Source: Argentina anserina (lineage: Eukaryota; Streptophyta; Magnoliopsida; Rosales; Rosaceae). Taken from it: a stretch of 64,000 bases of DNA. Within the stretch, counting starts at the first letter, position 1, and each line of letters begins with the position of its first letter. Positions 63,493-64,000 of this stretch are shown here, piece after piece. The notes beneath the pieces are model-generated. The model had not been told where the DNA came from. It worked only from the letters and a program-made list of their open reading frames with translations, and made no database searches. The stretch lies in the NCBI RefSeq assembly GCF_933775445.1, contig NC_065876.1, positions 22,196,001 through 22,260,000 on the forward strand, given 5' to 3'. The position numbers were made by a program, and so were the translations under genes.

Positions 63493-64000
63493 ATTTTAGT
63501 TCATTCCATCGATTAACACCGTTTGTGGCTTCATTTCCCACCAATTTTGAAGGACAATTTTGTGACTTCATTATTTTTCGATTTCATCTTTCATTTTCCT
63601 CCAATTTCAACTTCTATTTTTTTTTAAAACCAAGTTAATTAATTCACATAATTTCATTATAAAATTAATAAGCATTATTCATTTACCACAACTATTACAA
63701 ACAAGCTAAAGTTCGTCAATTACAAAATAAACTAGCATATATTTCATATTGTATATGTCCATCAACCAACAACCATATTGTTATAGCAATATAATCAAAA
63801 ACTCTATCATAGGATTCATAGGTATTTAAATATTTCAAAAGCAAAAGAAAATGCTTATATAATAATTGGTTAATTTGAATGATATAAAATGTTGGCTATA
63901 AATTAAGTGAAATCAGTGAAAAATAAAGTGACGAAAATGCCCTTAAAATTGGTAGGAAATAAAGCCACTAACGGTGTTAATTGACGGAATGAACTAAAAT
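63493..64000. mobile_element. Long-TIR MITE reaching the right edge
   Basis: The left arm ATTTTAGTTCATTCCATCGA... (63493 onward) pairs with the complement of the last bases of the window (ATTTTAGTTCATTCCGTCAA...). Pairing runs for about 75-90 bp: TTAACACCGTTTGTGGCTTC versus TTAACACCGTTAGTGGCTTT, then ATTTCCCACCAATTTTGAAG versus ATTTCCTACCAATTTTAAGG. The interior is AT-rich and non-coding. The element may extend past base 64000; its target duplication cannot be tested here. It lies 3' of the HMA-type exon, probably in its first intron. Confidence 0.8.

Overview
This is plant nuclear DNA: AT-rich, intron-rich genes with GT-AG introns, long intergenic stretches, and many decayed retrotransposons and MITEs. 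The proteins are eudicot-like, and the overall texture would fit Rosaceae, but that placement is inference. Nothing bacterial or viral is present.

Layout. (1) 1-2.8 kb: the 5' exons of a sirohydrochlorin ferrochelatase (SIRB) gene on the minus strand, leaving the window at the left and carrying a coding frameshift. (2) 2.8-17.4 kb: a repeat-rich block. It holds a 35-bp tandem repeat, a complete but dead Ty1/copia element (5726-11303) with both LTRs and a 5-bp target duplication, the two ends of a broken wall-associated-kinase-like gene, a four-unit satellite-like array between those ends, and the 3' part of a Ty3/gypsy-type LTR. (3) 19.1-24.1 kb: an intact five-exon Pumilio-family RNA-binding gene (minus). 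(4) 24-34 kb: a degraded Athila-type gypsy gag-protease fragment (minus) and at least two small DNA-transposon derivatives. (5) 34.3-39.5 kb: an intact 11-exon BAK1/SERK3-type receptor kinase (plus). (6) 40.3-46.4 kb: an intact 11-exon RAE1 mRNA-export WD40 gene (minus), convergent with BAK1. (7) 46.5-54.5 kb: intergenic DNA with inverted-repeat elements. (8) 54.7-58.2 kb: a 10-exon ALD1-type aminotransferase (plus). (9) 59.1-60.5 kb: a single-exon F-box/kelch gene (minus), convergent with ALD1. (10) 62.7 kb to the right edge: exon 1 of a gene resembling heavy-metal-associated-domain proteins, followed by a long-TIR MITE that reaches the last base.

Functional picture. Five genes (PUM, BAK1, RAE1, ALD1, F-box/kelch) assemble exactly: every splice site is GT-AG, phases join, and total lengths are multiples of three. 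BAK1 (co-receptor in brassinosteroid and pattern-triggered signalling) and ALD1 (first step of pipecolate/N-hydroxypipecolate synthesis for systemic acquired resistance) both serve immunity and lie about 15 kb apart, but nothing in the sequence shows that they are co-regulated. I found no convincing undescribed system. The most unusual items are the SIRB frameshift, the A-B-A-B satellite array inside a broken WAK-like gene, the BAK1 leader ORFs, matched poly-C/poly-G tracts in a RAE1 intron, and several long inverted-repeat elements.
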